Positions 1 to 11,149 of a stretch of 64,000 nt of DNA are shown one piece after another. Positions within the stretch are counted from its first letter, which is position 1. The number at the start of each line of letters is the position of its first letter. The notes beneath the pieces are model-generated. The model was not told the DNA's origin, did no database searches, and saw only the letters and a program-made list of their open reading frames with translations. Position numbers and translations under genes: made by a program. The stretch comes from Tipula vernalis. Lineage: Eukaryota > Arthropoda > Insecta > Diptera > Tipulidae. The stretch is from contig OY282560.1 in assembly GCA_958295665.1 (NCBI GenBank), forward strand, positions 93,720,311 to 93,784,310. Reading direction: 5' to 3'.

Positions 1-112
1 TAATCTGAAAAGTGTTCGAATAGCAGTTTTCCAGACATTACACTCCTCAATCAGGCACTTGAAAATCGGCGAGAATTAAATCGATTGCTATGTAAAATAC
101 TTGCGTCCATTG

Positions 113-690
113 AACGTTTAGAGCTCTTTAGTCACCACAAGGCCTCCATTTCCCGTTCTTTTTACGCACCAAGTGCAAAGAGCTGAACGAATTGCTATTG
201 CTCGGTCGGCATATTCCGAGTTCGATCATTTTACGAATTCCTCTTTCGCAATTTCATACTTTTCAGAATAAAGTTAGCGTGCTTGAGCTTGTTATTTCCA
301 TGCAATGATTTCGATTTTTGATGTCAACCAGTATACCGAAATGTTTTAGAAAATCTACCCCTATTATTGATGTATTGGTATCTGCCAGAATGAAATTCCA
401 ATCGAAATTCCTACGAAGGACTAAACTTACACAAACTGTTTTACAAAAAAATGTTTTTTAATTGGAGGTTGTAAATTGATAGACAAATTGGATCTTTTTT
501 TTCTTATATCCATTGATTGTTACACGGGTATCTTTCAGTTTATTTTGTTGATCCTCTTTGTTCATCGAATCCTTGAGAATCGGGCTATTTTTGACAAAAC
601 TACTACATGGTTGACGGGATTTACGAACCCGCGTTCTGCGAAAAAATGATGGTACAGTAGCAAAATGATGGTGTCGTTGTTGTGAACATG
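113..690 (-). pseudogene. Gypsy (CsRn1-like) gag-end/protease/RT remnant
   Basis: This is a remnant of an LTR-retrotransposon polyprotein read on the minus strand. The protease tail shows IIGVDFLKHFGILVDIKN (about 300-400), matching the IlGaDFL...LLVDvK signature of CsRn1-type Gypsy elements. The RT N-terminus follows at about 113-262 with EIAKEEF, MIELGICRPS, LHLVRKKNGKWRPCGD and RALN, the canonical start of Gypsy reverse transcriptase. The tyrosine codon between GD and RALN has become TAA. The segment that normally links protease to RT is deleted. Upstream, a degraded Cys/His-rich stretch near 600-680 resembles the gag end. The RT palm, RNase H and integrase are not present before the window edge, so this is a dead copy. 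The family call rests on motifs only. Confidence 0.8.
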
Positions 691-1585
691 ATCTATTTTT
701 AAGATTGATGAATTACAATGAACAGTTAACGATGATACAATCTGTGTGTAAAACATTATACGTAAGTAATCAATACAAAACTACAGGGTGTCTGTACATA
801 ACAACAACTACTATAATTGAGGTCCATATCTTGATTAGAATTTGATATACATATTCTCATAGTATTGAATATACGTATAGTGTATTATTGTGTTATTCAA
901 AAGTTAAAGAATCATGCATGAAACATATACGCTCACATAACATATAATTTCCGCACTACCTACCTTTAAGTTACTTCCGGCTTAAAAAAATCATGAACTG
1001 ATGAAAATTTTAATTGAGTTCAACACTGATAACAACAATATGAAATTATCTTTGTTTCAACGTCACGTATTCGTTTGTTTCGTTTTCGTTTTAATTTTCC
1101 TTTCTACAATAACAACGATAATCTACTTTACTTTTGTTCTAAACAAAAATATTGATTCGTTATTTGAAGTTTTATGTATTTGACGTCATGTAGAAAGTTT
1201 CAGTTTTCCCTACATAAAAGAGATTTTTGTGTGGGTGGTTTTAGAAACACTAATTGTAACTATAATTTATAACGCTTCAACGATTTTCCAAACCCCAATC
1301 TCTAAACTTGGTAAAAATTTAAGTTTGGGACGGCGGCCCAATCCTTTAAGACATAAAATGATAAATTGAAATTCGACCTTGTGGTCAACCCCTCCTAGGT
1401 ACATCGGGATTTTCAAGATTTTATGTGATTTTTCGAAGTTTTAAAGTTTACTCAACGTCTGTTTAGCAACAATACTTGAGGAGTGTTATTTATTTAGAAT
1501 TTAATTGAGATTTTATAGATGTTTCGAATTTATTCAAGAATTTCGGTACAATTTGGGCTTAGTTTTGATGGAAAAATAAGTGTTG
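691..1585. other. AT-rich intergenic, nothing recognised
   Basis: No coding signature is visible on either strand. A 60-codon ORF at 1001-1183 is Phe/Ile/Val-rich, as expected of random AT-rich DNA, and I do not support it as a gene. Confidence 0.5.
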
Positions 1586-2045
1586 ATATTGTTACGTTTT
1601 TGCCTTGTCAATCAAGGTTCGTATCACTGAATTATGAATAATACAAAATCAATTTAATTTATCACCAACGAATTTATTTATTTAGCACAAAAATTATTAC
1701 AACACAGTTTATTAATAAAAATTCACAAAATCACTTTATATAAATTATTTTCAAATTTTACTATACACTTATAATTTTTATTTCCACTAAAACACTTTTT
1801 AAATCACTTTTTAATTCCTTTTTAATCTTCACGCTATCGTTTACTACTAATAATCCAATTCCACTTCATTCGCCTTTTTATATACACAAACCAAACTTCT
1901 AGAAAGTTCATGACTTTTCTAGTTAGAATAGCGTAGAAACATTTAGAACAATTTTTATCATGGAAAATTCCATTTTAGTACAGTGAGACATTGAGCTATT
2001 AATTTAACTTATTCTATTACACACTAGGTGTCACCGTCACAATAT
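1586..2045 (-). mobile_element. Solo LTR, copy 1, with ATAT target duplication
   Basis: An LTR occupies 1590-2041 in minus orientation. Its ends are TGTGACGGTGACACC and GGCAAAAACGTAACA (TG...CA type, near-palindromic TGTTACG/CGTAACA). Four-base direct repeats ATAT at 1586-1589 and 2042-2045 fit a Gypsy-size target duplication. In element sense it carries a TATA box (TATATAAAAAGG, plus 1873-1884) followed by AATAAA signals near 1670-1683, the expected U3-R order. The two later LTR copies (7217-7672 and 7805-9421) confirm the boundaries. No internal region adjoins it, so it is a solo LTR. The end motif resembles LTRs of the CsRn1 group, but family assignment is inference. Confidence 0.8.
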
Positions 2046-2330
2046 TAACATTAAGTTTGGGGGAATTTTCAAAATTCGAGATTTTGAGGTATTTGGAATA
2101 TAGGTAATCTATAGATGTCTCGGTTTAAATAGCGTAAAGTTGCTTGGCGTCTAATTTATTCGAAATTATCAACGTTACTTAAATTTTTCCAGGTTATTTG
2201 AGATTTTCCAGTTATTCCTTCTATAGAAACACTTTTTTCGATTTTGAATTGCTTAGTATTATACAGAATCTTAAAATAAAATCGAAAGGTTTCTTTGACC
2301 AGAACGGGTGGATTGTATGTTTTTGGAGTC
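2046..2330. other. AT-rich spacer
   Basis: No gene. The stretch carries loose recurrences of 'tcgagatttt', shared with 1390-1560 and 5690-5960. Confidence 0.4.
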
Positions 2331-2830
2331 GCTAAAACCTAAGCGAAACCCGATTAACCCTATAGCCCCCCAAATAACCCTATAAACTAAGCCGCTAAAC
2401 TTCACATCTCCCCACATTTTACTCCCATAACGCAAGCTTCAGTAGCTTATAACCTCTATAACAAATGTTTTTAAGGCTGCTAAAACTCATATCGAAAATC
2501 GAGTATTCCAAACTATTTACCTTCATGACCCAAATGCTGTTACCTCATAATGTATTCTATAGCAACCACAAACTAAGGTGTTAAACCGTAAAACTCACAT
2601 AATGCAAGCTTTTGGACCTTATCCGCCCCATAAGCTATACTTTTTATCCATATGACTTCCATAACAGAAGCTTCAAAATCTCATGAACTCTGTAACAAAA
2701 GCTTTCAAATCCTACAGAAACCATAACGTAAGGTTTTATATCCCATAACTCTCATAACTCACGCTTTGAAACACCATACCCTCTATAACAAAAGCTATAA
2801 ACCAATAAATTATGCTTTTAAACCCCACAC
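2331..2830. repeat. Degenerate ~32-bp tandem repeat (ATAACaaAAGCTT-type)
   Basis: Variants of 'cataacnnaagctttnaaacc' recur, most clearly at 2640-2800 where five units follow each other at roughly 29-33-bp spacing. Looser units extend back to about 2330. Related sequence appears inverted at about 3290-3430 ('gtttagcagcttagtttatggg'-like). The function is unknown; it reads as an old minisatellite. Confidence 0.5.
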
Positions 2831-3479
2831 CGCAACAATTAATGCGTCTTAATCTTGGTGCCTTCTATTTTTTGCATAAGACGGCATTATTCCGAACCCT
2901 AAGCCACAGACAATTCGAGGCCTTGCGTTTCAAACCTAATAGTGTAATAACGAACGGAGCTGCTTTGCTTCCCTTTGGGGTGCTTGGTTTACGTGAGTCT
3001 CCTCGCCTTTCACGATTCAGACTGCTTGAATAAGCTTTTAAACTTTTGAAATAGGCATTTTATGTTTCTTGTCTCCCAGAGCGGTAGCGAGTTTGTTTAT
3101 TTGTAAATGATCTCGGAACCGCTTTTCTCTTATGTTGGTTTCTGATGTCTAAAATCATTTTTTTTAGCTCTTTTAAAATTTTGTTAGGCTGCTTTCTACA
3201 CCTTAATGATTATTTTTTCAAATTCATCATCTTTCAAAAGTTCTCGTATTTGTGATGTACATGAATTGTAGTGGTGGAGAGACTACAGACTCCCTTAGAT
3301 TATGGAAGTTATATGGTTTAACAGCTTAGTTTATGAGGCTTGGGTCTTGAAGTTCCATAATTTTGAATGCTCAGGTTGTGGCGATATGGGGTTTAGCAGC
3401 TTAGTTTATGGGATTACGGGGTTTTAATGTTATCGTTAGGGTTGTCAACTGGCCGATTTTGAACCAGTAAGTAATTTCG
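2831..3479. other. Intergenic; inverted partner of the ~32-bp repeat near its end
   Basis: No supported gene. A 73-codon ORF at 2812-3033 begins inside repeat sequence and resembles nothing I know. The part from 3290 to 3430 looks like the reverse complement of the preceding tandem repeat family. Confidence 0.35.
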
Positions 3480-4990
3480 AATTTTTTTTTAATAATATTA
3501 AAAAATCTTCTCGAATCTGTAAAATTACAAAAAATATCGAAGAATTGCCATCAACATTATCAAAAGTTTTGAATTAACTGTAACATCATGCGAGTACCAT
3601 AAACGAACAGATAATCTCGAAATTCTCAAATATTTCAAATTATCTTCAATGTCAATCTCGAAAATATCGAATAATCTCGATATACCAAGAAACCCAATTC
3701 GAACGTTTAAACTCACAATATCCGGAATAATTCAAAATTATTTCAAGGAAAACTCGGATACTCTTAAATATTGTCAAAAAATATGTAAATCAATATTCTC
3801 CAATTTTAACATAACTTTAAATAACTCGATGCTTCAAGTAGATCATTAATAAACCTAGATAAATTCGAATAATGTGTGATTTCTCGGAAAATATCGATAA
3901 TGACAAAAAATTTCGAATTTTCCGAAATCTGGAATAAGCTTAGGATCTTGCCTCAGGATAATCTTAAAAATCAAGAAATCACTACAGACATTGCACGAAT
4001 AATATCGAAACTTCGAAATATTTAAATTCGGAAATCTGGCTAATTCCAAGAATCCCGAGAAAAGCGAAAAAAATGTATCAAATCCATAATAATACCTGTT
4101 ACATAAAACTCAGTGCGAGAAACTCCAAATTTTTACGAAGGTCTCAAATATAATAAGAATTCTAAAAATAACTGGAACTTCGATGCCAAAAAACTTAACG
4201 ATAGTCAACCCTGGAAATCTAGTTTTATCCAAACATCTCAAAATCCCGAATTTCATGATTTTCACATAACCCAATACTATACGCTTCTCAATTTAATCAA
4301 ATGAAAAAATTGATAAAATCTCAGAAAATCTACGTAAGTAACACAAACTCGGATCATTATGATTGTTATGTGTCAGGGTAAATCCGGGCACTAGGCAAGG
4401 TTTCGTTTCCGGGCCCCTCAAAATAATAGAACAGTCTAGGCCCGAAGCAAAATTTTATTTTGCAACAAAATGTGTGAAAAGTACACTTCTTCTCCGTTCC
4501 CCTTATCCAACACGTCTGCTTTCTTCCATGCCCGCCTCCCCATGTAAACATTTTAATTCGGTGTTTAAATAGATCAAAAAAGCAATTTCAATTGAGCATG
4601 CAATTGAGAATGCAACATTTGAGAAAATGATGTTGTTTGTGCCTCTTCGATCAAACATCTGGTTTGTAGCGATATTTGCGGTATGCAAGCTCCCTTTTGT
4701 GGAAAGCAGAAAAAAGAAAGAGAAGAGAGAATTTTTTTCTCGGAATCATCTTCAACAATGTCGTTCGAATTTGCAATATGGATTAATTCAAAATTATCTT
4801 GAGAATCTCAAATATCTTTTAGCTCGTATTATCTTAGAACTCTACAACAATCAGGATTCACATAAAATTTTGAATATTCTGGAAAAACCCGGATAAACAT
4901 AAAATCATAGAATAATCTTGAAAGACCAGGAAATCACTAAGAATTTCGAATAATCCGAAAAATGCCTTTAATGACTCGACGTTAATGCAA
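3480..4990. repeat. Degenerate low-complexity repeat (AATaTCGAATAATcTCGA-type)
   Basis: Short diverged words such as 'gaataatctcg', 'aatatcgaa' and 'tcaaatat' recur throughout 3480-4340 and again at 4740-4980. The reverse-complement form ('ttcgagattattcc', 'tcgagattttgagg') recurs at 1390-2250 and 5690-5960. It appears to be one old degenerate repeat family in both orientations. No protein-like frame survives in it. Confidence 0.4.
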
Positions 4991-7212
4991 ATTCGATTAA
5001 TATTGGATTAATTAACCTAATAGATTATATTAACCGGTTAACCTTAATTGGCTTTAAATATCAGTAATGTCTCCAAGAGCTATGCGGTGGAGTCTAATTT
5101 GTTTGTATAACTTTTTGTATTAGAGCGTTCCAAATCAATTTGTTAAATTGATTTGTAAAAAATTTAAGTCCGAAATTCGGTTAATAACGGATCGGCTAAC
5201 CGAAAACCCCCACCGATCGACCTATAACCAGCTGACTCAATTTTTAACTTTCTTTTACGTTAGTAACTTTTAATTTTGGGATTACTTGAGTCCAAAAAAT
5301 TAAATTTCGAAGTGGTGTCTGTCGGTTTATCTATCGTCTCTGTCCTCTCTACAGCACAGATGGTTTACCCTTTAATGAATCAAACTGAAACTTAATATTT
5401 GAGCTTTTTTTTCGTAAATTGGGAGGTCCTATTGAATTTTAATGAAAGTTGGGGGATAAAATTTACAGAAAAACTATTGGCCGGTCGGACCATTTTAAAA
5501 AGTTGGCAACGCTAGTTATCATTATAAAGGCTGTGTGGTTTGAAGGTTTACGACATCGGTTTGATAAGTTTTGCGAAGCAAAACCGGGGTCGGTTTTTGC
5601 TCAAAAACATATAATCTACTGGTTCTGGTCAAAGGTACTTTTCGACTTTATTTTGTGGTCCTGTGTTATTTGAAATTTATAAGACATTGGAATTCCAAAC
5701 TCTGGAGACTTTGATATTTTTTGAAATCTTCGTTATTATTCGAGTTTTGCTTGCAGTTTAATTACGATTAAGCATAGCACTCAGTTAAATTACAGAGAAG
5801 GGATTCTCATCTAGTTTGCCAGATCTAAATAGCTTTGAATAGTTTTATTCTTCTAGAATTTTGAGGTTTTAGGAGTTGTTCTGGGATATTCGAAATTTTT
5901 TGTAAATATCGAGATTATTCCAGAACTTTAAGATTATTCTCGTGTTCCTTGATATTTATCCAAATTTGGAAAGGATTTAGTACCAAATGCAACTAAATAT
6001 CAAGACACACGACTTTCACCTGTTTAAAAGTTGCTTTAGGAGTGTTTGACCCCTACACAAACATTCAAATTCATTGAACTTGAAATTATTTTTTTTCGTA
6101 CGTACGCAACCTCAGGTTCAAATAAATTTGTCTGTGCGGTTATATTCTTTGATTTATTTTTTCCTGTGAATCATAACAAAAATTGATTGATAAACAATGG
6201 CGATAAGTAAAATTGTTTACTCCAGACACGTACACATTGAAATGTTTGTAAATTCAAAATTAAAACGTTCCATCGATTTAGTTAAATTTTTTTTAGGAAA
6301 TCCTTACAAAAAATGATTGCGCAATGATGCGAATTTTAATTTGCCATAACTTTACAAATGTTTACAAATTTCATTACGATTTTCTATCGCCTTTACCCAT
6401 AAAATTATTTTATTGCCGAATATTTCCTAAATAAAAATAAAATTTAAATTTCTCAAAATAAAATCAATTTAACCTGATAATTTATGAAGATTTCAATTAT
6501 TGATTTTATTCGTCTCCTTAACAAAAATATCTCGTTCGGCTTTAAATGGACATATAAAAATCGGACTGCAATTTTTTACTACATCACCATATTTAAAAAA
6601 AACCCGTAAATGTGTTTTTACTATACAAATTTTGTTAATAGATTCAAATAATGATAGCTCATATGCCAACACAAATCGGAAGTCCGACCGGAAATTTCTT
6701 CACCAAAAGTACCCACCGAACGCAATGATGAACATTTTAATTTAAAAAGTTCATAAATAAGAGTAAAAGTTCTTAAAGCTTTGGATTTTTTCAACAAGCC
6801 GAAGTATTTTGAAAACTCTAAATTTTTTTAATCATGACTTGAGAAATTATTAAAATTCTAAAACTAATTCTTATTGTTTAGAATGTTGAATTGAAACTAG
6901 AAGCTCAATTGACATTTCCTTCAACAAAATGTTTATCGCTAAGAACAACTGATCAAGGGCCGATAGAAAAACATTTTATCAAGCGGCCTTAGTTTTATCG
7001 GGTTCTGGCATTTTAGGAACGTAGTTATGAGAGCAAGAAAGCACTAGTACGCAACTGAAAAGTTACTAGATACACCAACCAAGAACACGATGCCATGTTG
7101 TGGTTGAAATATAAATGAATGAAATAAATTTCGTTTATAAATTGTAATTTTTTATAATTCCTTCTTCGTATCAGGTTGTTTCTTTGTTCCGCCACTCAAG
7201 AGAATGAATTTA
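4991..7212. other. AT-rich intergenic, nothing recognised
   Basis: I find no TE protein motif, RNA gene or long tandem repeat here. ORFs of 74 and 81 codons at 5449 and 6500 have random-looking composition. The stretch from 5690 to 5960 carries the plus-form of the degenerate repeat seen at 3480-4990. Confidence 0.4.
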
Positions 7213-7216
7213 TTAT

Positions 7217-7672
7217 TGTTACGTTTTTGCCTTGTCAATCACGGTTCGAATCACTGGATTGTGAATAAAAACAAAACAATTCAATTTATTGGCAACGAAT
7301 TTATTTATTTCACACGAAAATTATTACAACACAATTTATTAACGATAATTCACAAAATCACTTTATTTCAATATTTGCACAATTTTACTGATCACTTTTA
7401 CGTTTTATTTCACCCTAAAACCCTTTTTAAATCACTTTTTAATTCACTTTTTAATCTTTATACTATCGCGTTCGAAATTCGAATAATTCAATTCGACTTC
7501 GTTCGCCTTTTTATCTACACAAACCAAACTTTTAGAAATTTCATGACTTTTCCAGTAAGAATAGTCTAAAAACATTTAGAACAGGTTGATCATGGAAAAT
7601 TCCATTTTAGTACAGTAAAACATTGAGCTATTAATTTAACTTATTCTATTACACCCTAGGTGTCACCGTACA
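7217..7672 (-). mobile_element. LTR copy 2, minus orientation
   Basis: This is the same LTR as at 1590-2041, about 456 bp long, with ends TGTACGGTGACACC and GGCAAAAACGTAACA in element sense, a TATA-like ATAAAAAGGCG and several AATAAA signals. Flanking tetramers are TTAT (7213-7216) and ATAT (7673-7676), a possible one-mismatch target duplication. No polypurine tract lies next to it, so it is probably a second solo LTR. The 121-codon frame at 7204-7569 is simply LTR sequence. Confidence 0.78.
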
Positions 7673-7804
7673 ATATTTCAATTTTAGTATTTGGTTTAAC
7701 GTGCTCCGTCCGTCGACGTTGTCAATTTGCATATATTTTCATGTAATTTAACTTTCTCGCGCTATTACCTGACTATGCTACAGCGGGGAGACTGTCTGGG
7801 GTAA
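7673..7804. other. Spacer between LTR copies 2 and 3
   Basis: This 132-bp stretch is richer in C and G than its flanks and could be a remnant of an element interior between two LTRs. I see no primer-binding site or polypurine tract in the right orientation. Confidence 0.35.
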
Positions 7805-8198
7805 CAACCGAATTTATTTACTGAACACAAGAATTAATGCAACACTATTTATTAACAATAATTTACAAAATCCCATTTTATAATATTCCCACAATTTTGC
7901 TTAATATTTACACTATCGCGTTCCAAATACGAATAATCCAATTCGATCTCATTCGCCTTTTTATATTAACGATTGGAGGGTCTCGATTTCGATCTATTTA
8001 CTTCATTTTTCTATTTTCCACAGGAGCGCTGATAGCACGTTTAATATGGTTGCGTCGCAATTTGTAAGTATCTGGTCCAATTTTTCTATCTTCCATATCT
8101 TCCGAGGCGCTTTTCCTACTTTTACCGTCATCAATACTCAAATCAAACTTCCAGAAATTTCTTGCATTTTCCAGTAAGAATATTTTGTAATATGTATG

Positions 8199-9323
8199 GG
8201 GTGCGCCATATTTTATGGGGGTATGTAAACATTGATTAACTTTGAAAAAAAAACAGCCGATTTCTATATATGAGGTGTTTTTATGCAATTTGGTCCTTTG
8301 CAATATATTGGGACTATTTTTTTGAATACAAGATCAATTAAGTGGCCGCCTTTACTGGCGAAAGCAAAATGTGCCCTTTTTGCTGCGTTTTCGTCAATGA
8401 TCTCAGGCTTGCTGGCATACACTTTGCTTTTCAAATCACCCCACAAAAAGAAGTCCGGAGAGGTCAAATCTGGAGATCTGGGTGGCCAGTCAATGTCGCC
8501 TCTTTTTGACATCAGACATTCAGGGAATTCGCGTTGCAGGAACTGAATTGTTTGATTTGCAGTGTCGCATGGCGCACCGTTTTATTGAAACCGCAGACAT
8601 AATGAGCCAATATCCACCGATATCGATTTCCATCGACTGTTTCGTTTTCTCTCAAAAAATATGGTCCAATGATGGTTTTGAAGCAAACGCCGGCCCAAAC
8701 AGTCACATTTTTGTCATGCAATGGCGTTTCATGGATCTCGTTTGGATTCTTTGTTCCCCAAATGCGACAATTTTGCTTATTAACGCTGTGAAATAGGCCT
8801 CGCAGGTCATCAAAATTTACTTCCAAAAATCAGATTCAGTGTCAACCATTCGAGCGACTGTTTGGCCATGATTCAAGCGACGTGGACGGTCAGTCGGCAA
8901 TATTCCTTGTGTTAATTACACTTTACATGGAAAAAATGCAAATCATCCTTCAAAATGCGCCGCAAAGTGGTTGGAACCCCTGAACCAGTTCATTTTCACG
9001 TCTTTATAGTTGATGAACGGCATGTTGACGATCTCTCACTGTCCCGTCCTCAACAAAATTCCACACCAAACGACGAATAGTGTTGTCAGACGGTTCCTAT
9101 TGGCCGCGATATTTTCGACGATATGCATGTTGAGTTAACACAACTGAACGATTATTTTCAATGTACAGCGTCACTATTTCAGCGCGTTGTTTCGGTGTGA
9201 AGCGATTCATGGTTAAAATTGTACTGAATTCACGTTTCAAAAACATCTTTAATCACGGTCTATCGGTTGACAAATGCCAAAATTATTCAATGTTTACATA
9301 CCCCTATAAGAGATGGCGCACCC
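8199..9323 (-). mobile_element. Mariner/Tc1-superfamily element (DUF4817 type) with ~37-bp TIRs
   Basis: Terminal inverted repeats begin GGGTGCGCCATATTTTATGG at 8199 and, on the other strand, GGGTGCGCCATCTCTTATAG at 9323. Both continue into GGGGTATGTAAACATTGA, giving about 37 bp with few mismatches. The transposase remnant lies between them on the minus strand. The ~1.1-kb length suits a compact Tc1/mariner element. It sits inside LTR copy 3 and is therefore younger than that LTR insertion. A clean TA duplication is not obvious at the borders. Confidence 0.85.
8264..9210 (-). pseudogene. Mariner-like transposase, broken
   Basis: The start is the ATG at 9210 (minus), which opens with MNRFTPKQRAEIVTLYIENN, a typical DUF4817 helix-turn-helix N-terminus used to bind the TIRs. 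An in-frame TAG follows the YRRKYRGQ motif. The DDE catalytic part at 8826-8264 shows NKQNCRIWG, VTVWAGV and IIGPYFL. The usual FQQDGA block reads FQ-stop-NGAP, so the catalytic Asp is Asn and a stop precedes it. WPPRSPDLTSPDFFLWG, with the third acidic residue, is intact. The first Asp region is scrambled by a small deletion. Transposase of this family cuts and pastes the element; this copy cannot. The nearest type is the DUF4817/SETMAR-like branch of Tc1/mariner. Confidence 0.85.
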
Positions 9324-9748
9324 TTTTGAAAGTTGTACCATGGAAAATTTCCATTTTACTACAGTAAAACTTTGCGCTATAAATTAAATTATTCTATTGC
9401 ACCCTAGATGTCACCGTAACATTATTTTTTTGTGTAATGTACTAAATTAATATTTTGCCTAACCCTAACATAATTTTAGTACTAATTTTTAGGTAGCAGC
9501 AGTTTTAGATATGATGTTGATTTACAGATGTCACCCTTGAGCAACACGTACGTTTTATTTTTGTTTTGACATTTTTACGTTAGATAAATATTATTATTAC
9601 ATTTAGATAAATATATTAATTAAACTAGATAATTATTAATGATTAATGAATTTCAGGAAATGGGCAGATCATGAAGTTACGTTAAAGACGAAGTACCTAC
9701 AATTTAATTACATATACAATTTCTAAATATTGATATTTGATTTGATTT

Positions 9749-9839
9749 CAATTTTTTGTGACTTTGTATTAAAATTTTAACTGCTGAAAAATTAGAATAT
9801 ATAGCAGTTAAAATTTTAGTACAAAGTCACAAAAAATTG
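9749..9839. repeat. Near-perfect hairpin, 37-bp arms
   Basis: The arms at 9749-9785 and 9803-9839 are reverse complements with one mismatch, separated by a 17-base loop. It is AT-rich. It could be a small foldback element, or a transcribed hairpin if the locus is expressed. It abuts the Bel/Pao LTR-like sequence on its right. Confidence 0.85.
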
Positions 9840-9840
9840 T

Positions 9841-9997
9841 CATTTGTTATTTGTCACTTGATCAGAATCTAGACCCAGGTTTACTCCACTTCTGACAGCT
9901 GATGACCAGAAATAATAATTTTGAATAAATAAATTTTATTACAACAAAGTTATGGTTTAATTTATGGAACTAAGTGACAGGGTCCCCTCTCATAACA
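9841..9997 (-). mobile_element. Bel/Pao 3' LTR, partial
   Basis: In element sense the sequence begins TGTTATGAGAGGGGACCC directly after a polypurine tract and contains AATAAA-like signals. It continues to at least about 9870; the far LTR end is not certain because no second LTR is available for comparison. It is the 3' end of the pol remnant at 10010-10815. Confidence 0.5.
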
Positions 9998-10009
9998 TTC
10001 CGCCCACCC
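9998..10009 (-). other. Polypurine tract of Bel/Pao element
   Basis: GGGTGGGCGGAA on the minus strand lies immediately before the LTR start TGTTATG. This is where plus-strand DNA synthesis is primed in LTR elements, and the G-rich form is typical of Bel/Pao. Confidence 0.65.
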
Positions 10010-10815
10010 TGAATCATCATGGTTCAAGATTTCTACGTCTTCAATGATCGGAAGATTGTTTACTTAATGGACAGTTCTGCTGATTGTGTCATTCGTATGA
10101 GCAACCTTTAAAGTTACTACTCGCACTAGGCCGTCTTCGTCGAGATGTAGGCAACTACTCTGGCTAATGGCCACTGTAAAGATCGACTTTTCTCATCAGC
10201 CATTAGGCTGATATCTCTAGCCTTCGTGCGATTTATATCTGCTATTTGCCCAAAAAGTTTGTGTAAATCTGCTGTGTCGTGGCCTATCGGGATGTCCGCC
10301 AACGCTTTTCCAATTATAAAATGCGCCGGAGTTAAAGCGTCTGCCGCTTCGCGTTCATTTTTGCAAATTGATTTTGAATTTACTGCTACTTCAATATGAA
10401 TAACCAGTGTCTGAAATTCTTCCAAAATTAATATACGGTTCGCCATATTTTTTTGTAGACTTGTTTTAAGCAGCTTGACAGATGCCTCCCAAAGACCAAC
10501 CCATATGTGATGCACCAGCATAAATGAAATGCCAGCAAATTTGACTTTTTAGAACCTCAATGCGCTTGATTTTGGAGTTGTTGTGCTCTTAATCTTGAGC
10601 AACAATGCAATTTAACGCTATATCCTGCGGCTTTGTGATCATTTCAGCGTTTGGACTAGTTTGGTTAGAATTGAATATTAACAAATCCACCATAGTTGAC
10701 ACAGTCCGCTGGATTTTCCTCTGACCTTATATGAAGCTCATGTTTTCTGTTATATTTGTAATCATCCAATATTTCAGTTGTTCGATTTCGAATAAAATTT
10801 TGCAGCATTTTGTCA
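10010..10815 (-). pseudogene. Bel/Pao pol: RNase H end, integrase, DUF5641
   Basis: Read on the minus strand, the segment starts with an RNase H tail (FIRNRTTEI ... RSEENPADCV, about 10690-10815). It continues with an integrase end (WHFIYAGASHMG, then GLWEASVKLLKTSL after a frameshift near 10515) and the downstream ALTPAHFIIGKAL and LQWPLARVV blocks typical of the integrase-to-DUF5641 region. Another frameshift near 10150 is followed by HLDEDGLVRVVTLKVAHTND and LPIIEDVEILNHDDSGWAEC before the polypurine tract. Bel/Pao integrase inserts the cDNA copy into the genome; this copy is inactive. The segment between the RNase H and integrase motifs is poorly preserved. Confidence 0.85.
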
Positions 10816-11149
10816 TAGTAAAATTTGTTTAGCTTTTACGGTTAATGAAGCTTCCATCCAAGATATTATGTGAGTAATAACGCTGCAAGTGGCTTCAATA
10901 ATCGCAAGCTGTTTTGATTTATAGGAGCCACTTTTCTTTTTGCCACCACAAATCTTGAAGCTTGTATCTCCAAACCCGTGAAAAATCAACTAGTGATTCA
11001 AATTGCTGTTGATTTTTGTCCATCTCGGAACTTTTATTTCATCATTACAATCACAACTGTCTCTGATTCTTCACCAATCTGCTTTCACGCCGTCCGTAAC
11101 TCGTCATCCCATCCAAGAGACTCAAGCCAAATTTTTGGAAAATAATTTT
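10816..11149. other. Unresolved stretch upstream of the Bel/Pao fragment
   Basis: It may be more degraded Bel/Pao pol on the minus strand. A readable start MDKNQQQFESLVDFSRVW occurs near 11020, but I cannot place it in a known domain. Confidence 0.3.

Larger units (their letters stand above)
7805..9421 (-). mobile_element. LTR copy 3, truncated and interrupted by a mariner-like element
   Basis: The same LTR resumes at about 7805 (its outermost ~85 bp are missing) and runs to the conserved end at 9421. It is interrupted by a DNA transposon at 8199-9323: LTR sequence 'ccagtaagaata' lies left of the insert and 'ccatggaaaatttcc' right of it. A further ~170 bp absent from copies 1 and 2 lies at about 7966-8140. 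In element sense this is U3-R sequence with TATA and AATAAA signals. Confidence 0.75.

Noticed and set aside
36..180. Open plus-strand stretch at the window start
   Set aside because: It overlaps the minus-strand Gypsy RT remnant and shows no motif; likely a shadow.
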